Shown in pieces: positions 34,560 through 44,949 of a stretch of DNA of 64,000 bases. This DNA is from Eumeta japonica (taxonomy: Eukaryota > Arthropoda > Insecta > Lepidoptera > Psychidae). The translations under genes and the position numbers were made by a program. The notes under the pieces were generated by a model. The model was not told where the DNA came from. It saw nothing but the letters and a program-made list of their open reading frames with translations, and ran no database searches. Position 1 is the first letter of the stretch. The number at the start of each line of letters is the position of its first letter. The stretch lies in contig BGZK01000279.1 in assembly GCA_005406025.1 (NCBI GenBank), forward strand, positions 248,001-312,000, given 5' to 3'.

Positions 34560-34870
34560 TACGTAGGCTTTCACAGCAAACATTTTCCTTTCCGAGTCCA
34601 TTTGCATTTTCCAACTTCCATCATTCGACGTGTGCGAACGTGGGTGTGCCGATCCTGAGAGTGGGAGTTCAAGTGGCCGCGCGTCTCATATCTTATGCGG
34701 GCAGAGACGAATAAGGTCTACCGTTCGCTGTATATATGAGACGCGAGACACATCGAATTCATGAGATATTAAATTGGGACCATCGCAGCCTCAGATCTAC
34801 GATTTTTCGACGGGACGGCGGCCGCGGAGTCTGTGGGCGGTATTGAGGCGCCGTTAATACGCACTTGTTA
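34560..34870. other. Unique GC-rich island
   Basis: Contains TGGCCGCGCGTCTCATATCT, TATATATGAGACGCGAGACA and GACGGGACGGCGGCCGCGGA. GCGTCTCATAT and ATATGAGACGC form an exact 11-bp inverted pair about 40 bp apart. No open frame. Candidate regulatory element or untranslated exon. Confidence 0.35.
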
Positions 34871-34874
34871 GAAT

Positions 34875-36330
34875 TGCAAAAATAAGGTTCGATGTCTGTC
34901 TCTCTGTGTTTACATTTTCGGAGTTCGATATAAGAGGGTTGAGTTGATCGTTATGTTATTCGTTTTCTTGCTTTTCTTTTAATGACGATCTAAAAGATAA
35001 TGCGACAAGAAAAAATTCGGCTCGGAATTCCATGAGACTATTTTTTTTATGTTCGAAACATATTATTAAGTAAATTGATGTCCAAACAATGTTAAAGTTT
35101 AAATATTCGTTAACACGAAATGGCCTATTTTCATGAGCTGTCTGTATTATATTCATTCAAGGTTTTACCGGTTCTGCGTGTAACGGGTACCCACCATTGA
35201 TTGTGCGCGCATTGCATTTTATTGATCAGTGGGAATGATTTGTTAGAAGTCGACGCGGCAACACTGAATAGTTTATAGCGCTAGGCGTTAGTTAGCGCTT
35301 AAAATGCAAAACTTGCAATATGCAATGATTCGAAAGTACCGCGAAAACTAAACAGGAATTACTGTAAAAACATGTGTCATATAAAAAAGTGTGCAATTAT
35401 TGTTTCAATGTATTAACACCTGTTGAGTATCACGTATGTAATACTTGTCACACAACAAATGGAGAACTCGATCACAAATGCTTATAAATTTTGTTATTTT
35501 TTTTTGTAATCTTTGTTTTTTTCATATATTTTTCTATTCGATTACATATCAATCTCAATTGTTACATTTTTACGATGACTTGAATTTAACGGCGCAGCCT
35601 CGTTTAATTGTAATTGTCAAAGCTTTAATTGCTTACTATTTAATTATGCAACTTTCATAAGAATCGTTAAAAAAAAACAAGTTATATCTTATATAAAAAA
35701 TAATTTGACTCATGACTACGGTACTGTGATGTCAATTTCAGAACTTAATATTACACCGGATAATACTCTTATTGTACAGCCTTTTTAATTTGTAGTGATA
35801 ATAATTTTTGTTCATCATTAAATAAATTACTTAAGTTTCTCATTGCATTGATTAGTTGCATCAGTATAGGTTTCAACGTGAAGCGGAAGGAATTAAAAAA
35901 AATGAACTAGATAAAATGAATTTAAAAACTGTTTAAACATATAGTAATATGGGTTGAATTATTTTTTTAAATGTAATCATTTATTGTAATCAGTAAGTCG
36001 GAAATACAAACTGAATATACAAAAAGAATAACTGAATTATCAAATTAAACATGTTCTTTTTGTAATTCATTTCGGATAAATACAAAATAATATTAATTTT
36101 AATGTAGGTATTGTTTTTTCTAATAAAATTCTAATCATATGAAAACTGTATGTTTAAACATAGTTTCAAATAGATATGAAAAAAAAAATATCATGATACA
36201 GGGATCTTGCGCCAAACTTGTAATGAAAAATCAAATTAATAATTCAAAAATATTTTTTGTAAAAACTGCACGCCTAAAAGATTTATCATAAAGTTTTCGT
36301 TATTTTTTAAATATTTCAGTTATAAGTTAC
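34875..36330. other. AT-rich stretch, nothing firm
   Basis: 35200-35345 holds two short inverted pairs: ATTGCATTTT / AAAATGCAA and AGCGCTA / TAGCGCT-type. The rest is AT-rich, with no frame worth reporting. Confidence 0.4.
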
Positions 36331-36335
36331 GTAAA

Positions 36336-36383
36336 TCGATATAAACAAATTGAATTTCTACAAATTCAATTTGTTTATATCGA
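36336..36383. repeat. Perfect 22-bp hairpin with 4-nt loop
   Basis: TCGATATAAACAAATTGAAT+TT (36336-36357) is followed by a CTAC loop and its exact inverse (36362-36383). Confidence 0.9.
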
Positions 36384-36464
36384 AATGATGCTCATAACGC
36401 CACATGGTTATTTAGTGTATTATTAAAATTTATATAATAAAAAACCAACAGTTTTATCCATTAA

Positions 36465-36620
36465 AGCACGGCGCGTTTCCATCCTGCGCCGTTAGGTGGC
36501 GAAGGCGGGACGGTGACCATCCCGCCTTCGTCCGCTCATTACGAAACGTCTGAAGACGGCCGACGGAAGCCGAAAAGACCCGAGCGGTGCTCGTCGACGG
36601 ACACGCCATCTTGTTTTGTT
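36465..36620. other. GC-rich block with an 11-bp perfect stem
   Basis: CGAAGGCGGGA (36500-36510) and TCCCGCCTTCG (36520-36530) flank a 9-nt loop. The block continues GC-rich to 36600. The 76-codon frame at 36513-36743 begins inside it and ends in AT-rich repeat-like DNA, so it is unlikely to be a gene. Confidence 0.5.
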
Positions 36621-37659
36621 TTTTTTTTGATGGAAATGGACCTACGACAAAGGAAAGCTAGTTGGGATTCCTCTGCGACATCAAATCAAATCAAAAATAG
36701 TTTTATTTCATATGTAATAGAAATTACACTTGAAATAAACTAATGTTTTTGAGTTTAATATTACCACCCATTCCAAATGCTGATTCACCATGAGAAAAAT
36801 GGGCAAGAAATTCAAGGATATATATAATAAAATATAATTTTCCGTCACATAAAGTGTATTTTATTAAATTTATTAAATATAGAAGCATTAAGTATTTATA
36901 ATACACTAAAAACATTAACTGTGCAAGTTTCCCTTTCTATACTGTACCATTAAAAATAATAGAATTTTTTTTCACGTAACAGAACAATTCTCAAAGCGGG
37001 AAATAATGGTAAAAATCGACAGACACCGTAAGTACGTCAAAATAAACTGACAACTCCGTCAATATATATTTACTTGACCTTTATATGATTTGGTAGTTAA
37101 GATCTAGCCTATCAGTACTATCCTTATCATAAGGTCAACAGGACGTGACCTTATAATGACGATAATACAGATAGACTATTATATTCCGTCCGTCTGTCGA
37201 CATACAATTTATTTGCAATGCTTGGATGATAGTTCTTTTAACTATCATACTGATCTCAGTGTTGTGATTATTGAATTCAAAACAAATGTCGTACATTAAT
37301 AAAGGACACCAGATTACGGGAATTTATAATAAAATCTGTATTTTTTTTCATTGTCTACTTTTCATTCACGGAACATTGGCGTCAGTTCTTGTACAGTAGA
37401 AGGACCCATACCAGTATACAATACTTCATAAAAGGTCTCCTTTCTCGATGAAACGTAAGAGTAGATTGGATATGAGTAGATTAGATGAAATGACAAAAAA
37501 TAACCACAAAATTAAAATCAAATACAAATATTTTTTTCAATAGTTAATGATTTAAAATGCTCATATCTTTGTTGTATTTGCTGTTATTTGCAAAGTTATC
37601 GCAGTTTATTCTTTGTAGGTTAAGAGATCTTTAATCAAAGAAATATAATAAAACTACTA

Positions 37660-37925
37660 GATGTTCCGATCAGTCCAAATGATTCCGTATAAAATCGTCG
37701 GTTGCGCAGAACTATTGTAGCACGAAACATTCGCCGAATCCCAAAGCCGCGACCGTAACGCAACCGCTAGTTATGCTAATGACTTCCGAGAGCTTTTTCG
37801 CGGTCGCTCAACCCCGAAAAAGGTTCGGGAAATGAGAGCTTTTTCGAACGTAATTCTCTGTGAAACACGTTAGACCGGGACCGCGGTCAAGAAATCAGAG
37901 AGCGTCATGTAAAGGAAGTACTTCA
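37660..37925. other. Unique GC-richer island
   Basis: Contains TAACGCAACCGCTAGTTATG, two GAGAGCTTTTTCG copies (37788 and 37829) and GACCGGGACCGCGGTC. Not open, not repetitive elsewhere in the window. Candidate conserved non-coding element. Confidence 0.3.
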
Positions 37926-38289
37926 CTTATGACCTTCCCATTTTGAAGTTCTACTTCTTTAGGCGCATCAGGAAAATGTCATCAGGTTGTATGTAACACA
38001 TGATATTAATTGATACGCAATCACGTATCAGCATGCCTAGTAGAAGGTTTTTTTTTATTATCGGAAATGCTAGTAGAATAGAATCATAATTCTATGGGAT
38101 TGACGTTAGTTAACGAATTGTCACGTGGTTTCGAGAACAAAAATTTAAATTTGGTAAAGGTATACGCGGGGTAAACTAAATGTTTTGCGTAACTCATAAA
38201 TAAAACAATGCACATCTAAAGTAAAACATTTGCTGCATTCGTTCAAAACATTTTTGAAAACATGAGGAACATTGGTCTGAGGGCGTTTT

Positions 38290-39250
38290 TTACGTGGTGG
38301 TTAAAAGCTATCACGGCCTCTTCTGGCCCCATAAAATTTGATTCAGAGATTCAGAGAAGTTGTCAAACCTGTCGTTAACGATTTGATGAGAGGTTTGACA
38401 ACTTCTCATCAAATCTTTGATTTTTGAGACAATAAAGAAATCGTATGGTGCTTGCTAAGTCTGGACTAAGTGCGGGATGGATCACGAGCTTTAAGTCTTC
38501 CAAAAGTTAAAAATGACGGGCGTCTTATTCACGGTGTGCGGCAAAGCATTGTCATGGTCCAATAGAATGCGACTTTTTGCTCATTTTTCCTGAACTGTTT
38601 CTAAGACACTGGGCAAACAAATGGTGGTGTACCACTCAGCATTAACCATCTTTTGTTCTTCAAGTGGGATTGTGCAGACAGGACCCGTCTTGATGAAAAA
38701 AAAAACGCAATCATTTTTTGCCTATGCTTCTCGCCTGCCTCAATTTTGTTGGTTTGCTGACGCCTTCGGACAGCCATACAGAAGAACGTTGCTTTCTTTG
38801 CGGCATTAAAAATATATTCATTTTTCATCTCTTGGGACAATGTCATACAGAGCGTTTGAACATCCGTGATCGTACTTTAACAACATTTTTTTACACCAAT
38901 CAACTCCGGTCTGGGGCGAGCTCATGAGGAATCCGACGGCAACAAAGTTTTCTAACTTTTAAATGTTGATGTAAGATTTTTTGAATATGGCTCACACCAT
39001 TTCATAAATGTCCTCTACGTCCGTTTTCTTCAATTAACTGCCAGACAGTAGCCGTATTTTCCTTAATGATCGCAGTTGAGGGCCGACCTTCACGAATTTC
39101 ATCATGGAGAGAAACATGGCTACCATCAAATTCTGTATACCATCGCCTTTCAGTGCTCAAATGTGGTGCTTTTCCCCCAAAAGCATTTTGAAGACGAGCA
39201 TTGCAGTCTTGCGGGACAGCGCAACTTTTAAAATGATAAAAAATCATTGT
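38290..39250 (-). pseudogene. Mariner transposase remnant, family 3
   Basis: Starts at the ATG at 39247: MIFYHFKS, LQNAFGGKAP, then RRWYTEFDGSHVSLHDEIRE with GRPSTAIIKEN, then EENGRR: the mariner N-terminal region in one open frame of about 80 codons. After frame breaks come WCKKMLLKYDHG, NALYDIV-RDE and MIAFFF. Near 38470 comes LVIHPALSPDLAS, the region before the third catalytic Asp. GDES has become a diverged RDE. The central HDN region is degenerate. No TIRs were found. The sequence differs from families 1 and 2, so it is a separate lineage. Confidence 0.82.
38355..38415. repeat. Interlocked inverted repeats inside the mariner remnant
   Basis: AGAAGTTGTCAAACCT (38355-38370) recurs inverted at 38391-38406. 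GATTTGATGAG (38380-38390) recurs inverted at 38405-38415. The two hairpins overlap and cannot both form, the mark of a small inverted duplication inserted into the old transposase sequence. Confidence 0.8.
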
Positions 39251-39439
39251 CCTAAAATCGTTTCTAGTTAATTCAATTTTTGCTACTGACGACGAATTTC
39301 AAACTTGTGTTAAAAACAATCGACACGTGACTTCCCGCCGAAAGATATTTTAACCGACGAACGACTTTATTATGTTTTAAAAAATGTAACATTCGAAATT
39401 CAAACAATTGTAAACGGCCAGGAGTGCAGAACTTTCAGT

Positions 39440-39462
39440 GTGCTCTATATATATATATATCG
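39440..39462. repeat. Short (TA)n microsatellite
   Basis: TCTATATATATATATATATC at about 39441-39460. Confidence 0.8.
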
Positions 39463-39959
39463 GCAAAGTTGAAGCGTTGGCGTTTGTAGAAATAGAAACG
39501 ATTTGCCATTCCGCTAGGCCCTTTCAGTCGCTCAATACGATCACACGATTAACCATGTGATGTAAACATGATAGCTATTCAAGCATAATAAGTACGTAGT
39601 CATATATGTATTTATATAAATGAATCTCTGAGGTTTATTCTTGGTAGATTTCTAAAATTCTACTTAGTAGATTCATAAAAATCTAACTATTGTATTTGTA
39701 CTCATGACGCAACTTTTGAAAAATTTTGTTGATTTCCGACTTTTTTTTTATATATCGAGTGATCCTGCTGTCATTTATACCAGTCCTGATACTGTATTAA
39801 ATTTATTTAATTTCGCTTTTCACAGTTAGTTCCGATCCAGCCTCGTTCTTTATACAGATCCTGTGTTCATTTCTTTTCCAATTGTTCTATCTCTATCGAT
39901 TTCGATCTAAGTCCTGCTTTCGATAATGATTTCTAAGTATGAAATATCGTGTGTATAAT

Positions 39960-40110
39960 CCAGAAAATATTCTATCTACGTGTTTAATTAAATCTAAATC
40001 CATCCAGTCGTTTATGCGTAACTGAGTTACAAACAAACAAATAACGTCACGAAGTATCATATTAGTAATATACATAATTAATAACCGGATTTATAATACA
40101 TATATATAAT
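39960..40110 (+). repeat. Retroposon 3' tail
   Basis: AATCCATCCAGTCGTTTATG, then a GAGTTACAAACAAACAAATA block and TCATATTAGTAATATACATA, the standard order of an RTE/CR1-like 3' end. Confidence 0.55.
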
Positions 40111-40199
40111 AATCGAATATAATATAGAAAAAAGACGTAATGTAAAAACCCTAAATATGGTTTGTTCTAATTTACTATGACCTCTTATTACTAACCATG

Positions 40200-40360
40200 A
40201 TTATTCATCATATAGTTACAACAAAATTCTTGACACCCTCTCTTACTTTCGCTTTCGTCCCACTTCACCTTCTCGCGCTATATCTTTCTCTCCCTTCTCC
40301 CTCTCAATTCTCAACGTCCACTATAACACCGCTCCTTCTCGAAACAAAACAAAAAATAAG
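40200..40360. other. Pyrimidine-rich stretch
   Basis: Long runs of C and T on the plus strand (TTCTCTCCCTTCTCCCTCTC). No gene. It may be the 5' part of the repeat that ends at 40790. Confidence 0.4.
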
Positions 40361-40469
40361 CACGGTGACAAAATAAAATAAAATTCATGACTTTTAAATC
40401 TACTAGTTATAAGAAGTTTAATAAATAATCGATTAAAAATTAAACAGTAATCTATATTCTATGTGGCAA

Positions 40470-40790
40470 TAAGTTCTATCAGTTTTCCAAATTTCATCAA
40501 AATTGACATAATATAAACAAAAATATCCAAAGATAGACAGTAACTTGCAAATTATAAAATGATATGCTCCATGAGTACATTAAAAATCAGTTGAAGTCTT
40601 ATTGACTTATGAAAAAACGTACAAAGGAACAGACAGAAAAACAAACAAAAATAGTTTATGTCTGTTCTCTAGTGTCAAACTATTTCCATGCCAAACATCA
40701 AAATCGGTACAGCGGTTTGGTGTGAAAACGTAATAGGCAAATAAACATATAGAGACACTTTCTCATTTATATTATTAGCATTGATTTATT
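40470..40790 (+). repeat. Two RTE-like 3' tails in tandem
   Basis: The first (40470-40640) has TTCCAAATTTCATCAAAATT and an ACAGACAGAAAAACAAACAA tail. The second (40660-40790) has AAACATCAAAATCGGTACAG, GTGTGAAAACGTAATAGGCA and the typical ending CTCATTTATATTATTAGCA. Confidence 0.7.
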
Positions 40791-40996
40791 TTACGTTATA
40801 AAAATTGTAGTATTTTATTAAAAATAATCACTAAAGTAATATTTTAAATGAAAGAATCAATAATACACATCAGATGTAGAATTTTTAGTTTACCAGAACC
40901 AACTGTTTTTTATTTACAAAAAAGGGGTATAATCTTTTTTATTGAAGTGAAACTTCTTTATCGGCGTACGAAATTTTATAGCAATGTAACGTTTTT

Positions 40997-41093
40997 CTGT
41001 TACGCGCCATCTTTATCTGTTACGCGCCATCTTTATCTGTTACGCGCCATCTTTATTTCTGGGTAACATTTGTCCGTTACGCGCCATATTTAT
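40997..41093 (+). repeat. 20-bp tandem array with CGCGCCATCTTT core
   Basis: CTGTTACGCGCCATCTTTAT occurs three times without a break (40997, 41017, 41037), then once more with two changes (41074-41093) after a 17-bp spacer. Confidence 0.9.
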
Positions 41094-41099
41094 TCAATA

Positions 41100-42633
41100 T
41101 TATTAATGTCATCGTGGCATAAACATAATTGTTAGTAAGGCCACCTGTCACATATACTTTCTGTCAACACCCTAGATCTATTTACAGTTTGTATATATTA
41201 CATTTTCCTATTATCTAAGTTGAAACCTTTTCAACCGACATACATGAACTATATCTCACATTCTTTCATTGAGTGACTCGATTTTATATGTAGCGTTATA
41301 TAATTTTCCTACAATTCTATATGGCCTACATTCAACACGTGGGTGTGATTACGATATTTATTTTTTTAAGGTTATTTCAGGTTAACCTTAGTTTTTGATT
41401 GTAAATATCAGTGAGTTAAGCCATTAATTACAAAAGTATACAATAACGATAACAATAATAGTAATATTTCTACTATAATTAATGAAATGCTATAATCTTA
41501 GTAGCAGAAAGGTAAAATAATTGTATTATTTTTGTATCCATGTCTATGACAATAAAAGCCTTTTGCATAAACTTTATCTAATTTAGTTTTATTCAACCAA
41601 TGTCTATGAAGTTGTAAATAGTAAATCATTTTTCGAAAAATGATGTCATAAAGAAGTTTCACTTGTTACGTGTGTACACTAATACACACACACTTTTTTC
41701 TCTAACGGCTTCTCTTAGGGCAACTTCCTCGAAAAAATTCATTTGAAAATAATATTTCATAGTAATATTCGATTGGATTTTATTAAATTTTTGGCCGTCA
41801 TATGAGTTAAAATCGATGACGTGGCAAAATTAAAATGAAATTGCCATTTTGATTTCATTCCTTAAATGAAGATATCTGTATTTGTCCAAATGAAAATGAT
41901 GCAGAGGATTAAAACACAATATGTTTAGGTATTATGTTACCATGGAGCAAAGTTTGATAAAGTGAGTAGGTATAAGCGGTTAATAAATGAGCGAAACTAA
42001 CAAACTGTCCAGTAGAACGTTATTTAGCTAAAACATCGGCGGGATTACTAAAGTTCAACGATGATACTATACCGTTCCGGGTTTTAAACTTAAGTACACT
42101 TTGAAAATTAAACCGACCAACTTCAAGCGGGAATCGCTCTACGGGTGTTCTGTAGGGTACAGTTGGGTAACATACTCAAGATATTCTTTCAATTTCCATT
42201 TGATTTTTGAAAATGAACGCATTAGAGACATTTTTCAAATTTAAATTTTTCTTACGTTCAGGTAAGCTAAGTCGATTTTACTTACCTACTTTGTTTTTGA
42301 CCTGTAATTATGAAATCTTAATACAAGCTCAACCCAACTTTAACTTCGTTAGTTGAATTTGCGTTTTTACCAATTTTCGTTTGGTATTTCTTTTGAGGAA
42401 ATAAAAAAAATTCTCACATCACATTTTCGTCCGAAAAATTAACGAGAAAGGTAAAATATACATTTTTAAGGTACAAATCTGTCATTGTATCGATCCTTAT
42501 TTTTAGATCCGATACATACAAAGTTTTTTTTTGTATTAATTTATCATTCCAATATAGCGACTGACTAAGACGAACAAGGCTAACAACAGGTTCATACAAT
42601 TTTCATATTGTTGTACCCTACAAATCTTAATTG
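41100..42633. other. AT-rich stretch, nothing recognised
   Basis: No repeat or frame that I can name. The 61-codon minus-strand frame at 42414-42599 is unrecognised. Confidence 0.45.
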
Positions 42634-43912
42634 TACGAGGGCTGCTATTCATGAATCTGGAATATCAAAAAAAAAAGACATCTGTCATTTAACATGGGTT
42701 TATTACATTTCATAATATTTATCATGACTTTTGCATTCCGCGAAAATAATTTTTATAGCACTTTTTCTATTCTGATTAAGATATCTCCAGAATGTGCATT
42801 TTAAGCGCATCAACGGCCTCTTCGCGGTTCAAAAAACGTTGACTACGTAATTTATTCTTGACGTTTGGTAATAAATAGAAATTTTTGGGTGCCAAAATCA
42901 AGGCTGTACGGCGGATGATCCATCAATTCGAGCTTTTGACCTTTCAAATATCGAGTTGTTCCGACCGTCGTATGACAGCTAGCATTGTCAGGATGAAGAA
43001 TGATTCTGCGTTGTCGGTTGTTCTTTTTTATTTCTTCAAAGACTTTTAGCAAACAAATATTTGGGTACCACTTTGAATTAACCGTTTTACGATTATCTAG
43101 TGGCACTGTAACCACATGTCCATTTACACCAAAAAAAAAAAACAGACAACCAATTGCTTCAAAGTGCTTTTGGCACTAATCACTTTAGCTGGATTCGGCT
43201 CATCTTGGAAAACCCACACCGTTGACTGTTGCTTAGTTTCGGGGTCATACGCATACAACCACGATTAATCACCTGTGTAAATATTATAAACAGCTTTTGA
43301 CGCACCATGATTGTATTTTTTTATCGTCCTTTTCCATCAATCGATACTAGCCTGTTTTTGATCAATGATCAAGTTGTGCGGAACACAAAGTAAAAAAAAT
43401 GTTTTACAGTCACATTTTCGTCTAATATCTTATGTATATTCGTAATACTAATGACCAGGGACGCCTCTATCTCGCGATATGTAATATGGAGATCTTGCAT
43501 TATTAGTTTTCGCACAGCATTAATATTTTATGATACAACAACCGATTTAGGGCAATCTTCTTCAAATTCGTTCGTGAGCATAGACCGCCCACGATTATAC
43601 TCACTAAACTACTATGATACACAGTGGTTATCGATGGTGCTTGAACTCCAAAAGTCGATGTGAGTTGATCGATGCACTGTTTTTGGGTTAGCCCACGCCA
43701 AAAATCGTAACAAATCATGGCACGAAAATTTTCACAAGTTAAATCCATTGTGGTAAAGACACAATTTAAAAAAATTATGCTGCAATGGTAAGAGTTACAT
43801 GAAAGAAACTGTATTCTCCAGCTAAGGAGTTTCAGTTTAAAATGTTGTTATTACTTTTTAAATATTTTTCTGTACGTCGCCAGTTCCGGATACACAAATA
43901 GCCGCCCTCGTA
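42634..43912 (-). mobile_element. Mariner element, family 1 copy B (1,279 bp)
   Basis: The left end is TACGAGGGCTGCTATTCATG then AATCTGGAA. The right end, inverted, is TACGAGGGCGGCTATTTGTG then TATCCGGAA. TA at each edge. Same length and same internal sequence as copy A at 17041-18320, with independent mutations. Confidence 0.92.
42703..43748 (-). pseudogene. Mariner transposase (DD34D), family 1 copy B
   Basis: The ATG at 43748 opens MDLTCENFRAMICYDFWRGL followed by TQKQCIDQLTSTFG, an intact first helix-turn-helix region (81 codons), then frame breaks. A second open part (43115-42852) holds TVNSKWY, RQRRIILHPDNASCHT (second catalytic Asp in PDN) and PPYSLDFG, where the family's SPDLAP-ND is lost to a frameshift, so the third catalytic Asp is not in frame. 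GDES is missing or diverged near 43270. The N-terminus here is better kept than in copy A, and the C-terminus worse. Confidence 0.9.
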
Positions 43913-44290
43913 TATGACTATTTAAGTAAACAATGTCACATTATAAAAATATCTATATTTTCTTCTTGACTTAAATGTTAAATGCTTTCTCATGCCAAGG
44001 ACACATTTACACATTTTTCAAGCAACTTCTTGCCTCTTAGTGAAGTCATAGTTATCGAATCGAGCCAATGCAATGCGAACCTCTTCTTGTCTCTAGTAAA
44101 CTTTCTCCTATCACCATGACTTCTTACGATGTTTCCTATTATCTCTTGACCCACCTTTCGGATTGTGTCCGTGCTTTAAGCTCGACGTGGTATGACTGCT
44201 ATAAGATATAAAAAAAAAAATATAACAAACACATCGATCCGTAGATCGGTCTTCGTTTCGCTTCGATCGACGATAATGACTACATCGTGT
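43913..44290. other. Non-repetitive block, unidentified
   Basis: 44030-44215 is less AT-rich and reads partly open on the minus strand with a Gly/Arg/Lys-rich stretch (HNPKGGSRDNRKHRKKS) before two stops. Not recognised. Could be an old retroelement piece. Confidence 0.3.
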
Positions 44291-44296
44291 AAATAT

Positions 44297-44473
44297 ATCG
44301 ATCTATGAACAAACACGGTTTGTAATCGATCTATGAACAAACACGGTTTGTAATCGATCTATGAACAAACACGGTTTGTAATCGATCTATGAACAAACAC
44401 GGTTTGTAATCGATCTATGAACAAACAATCGGAACAAACACGGTTTGTAATCGATCTACAAACACGGTTTGCC
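44297..44473 (+). repeat. 28-bp tandem array
   Basis: ATCGATCTATGAACAAACAC followed by GGTTTGTA occurs four times exactly (44297, 44325, 44353, 44381). A fifth copy has a 13-bp internal duplication (ACAAACAATCGGA), and the array ends with a sixth, shortened copy running into the GC-rich block. The near identity of copies points to recent amplification. Confidence 0.95.
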
Positions 44474-44645
44474 ATGTGCAGCACGAGGCCTCTGTCTCAT
44501 TACGCGGCCGTGTTTCGGTAAATAGGCAATCTTCCCCGTAGCCGATCGGCCTGGCGAGAATCGATGTGGCGTCGAGGGCGGGCGGCGGGCCGTTTGTCTT
44601 TTTTGGGCGGCGTCGTCGGCGCTGGCAATCGAGATTACATTCACC
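44474..44645. other. GC-rich island
   Basis: Dense CG content (GAGGGCGGGCGGCGGGCCGT near 44573; GGCGGCGTCGTCGGCGCTGG near 44605). Overlapping minus-strand frames (44415-44669, 44456-44647) are open because of composition. Could be a promoter-linked CpG island or untranslated exon. Confidence 0.35.
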
Positions 44646-44863
44646 AAAAAAAAAAAATAAAGTATGCAAAATATTCCCGCGAACGTTGCCGAAGTTTCGG
44701 AGCTGCCGTCTATGAAATTCTGTATATGCCGTGAACTAGCTTTTTCAGCAATAGTTTTTCCATCGTCTATGTCGGTTTCGCTATCGAAGTCGCTTCCGAT
44801 ATTACAATTCTGGTCCCGGTTCTTTTCTCGATTCTGTTCTAGATTCTAGATTCTTATTAGTAA

Positions 44864-44945
44864 TCTATACATATAATAAAATCGTAAACGAGTCGTGTCA
44901 GTACATTGAATATTAAAAAAAAAATACACGTTACAATCATGGCAC
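44864..44945 (+). repeat. Helitron-like 5' edge or related repeat
   Basis: TCTATACATATAATAAAATC, then GAGTCGTGTCAGTACATTGA. A TC start with this follow-on is a common dispersed repeat edge in moth DNA, and is often the 5' end of Helitron-type elements. No matching 3' hairpin-CTRR end was found nearby. Confidence 0.4.
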
Positions 44946-44949
44946 CGAG

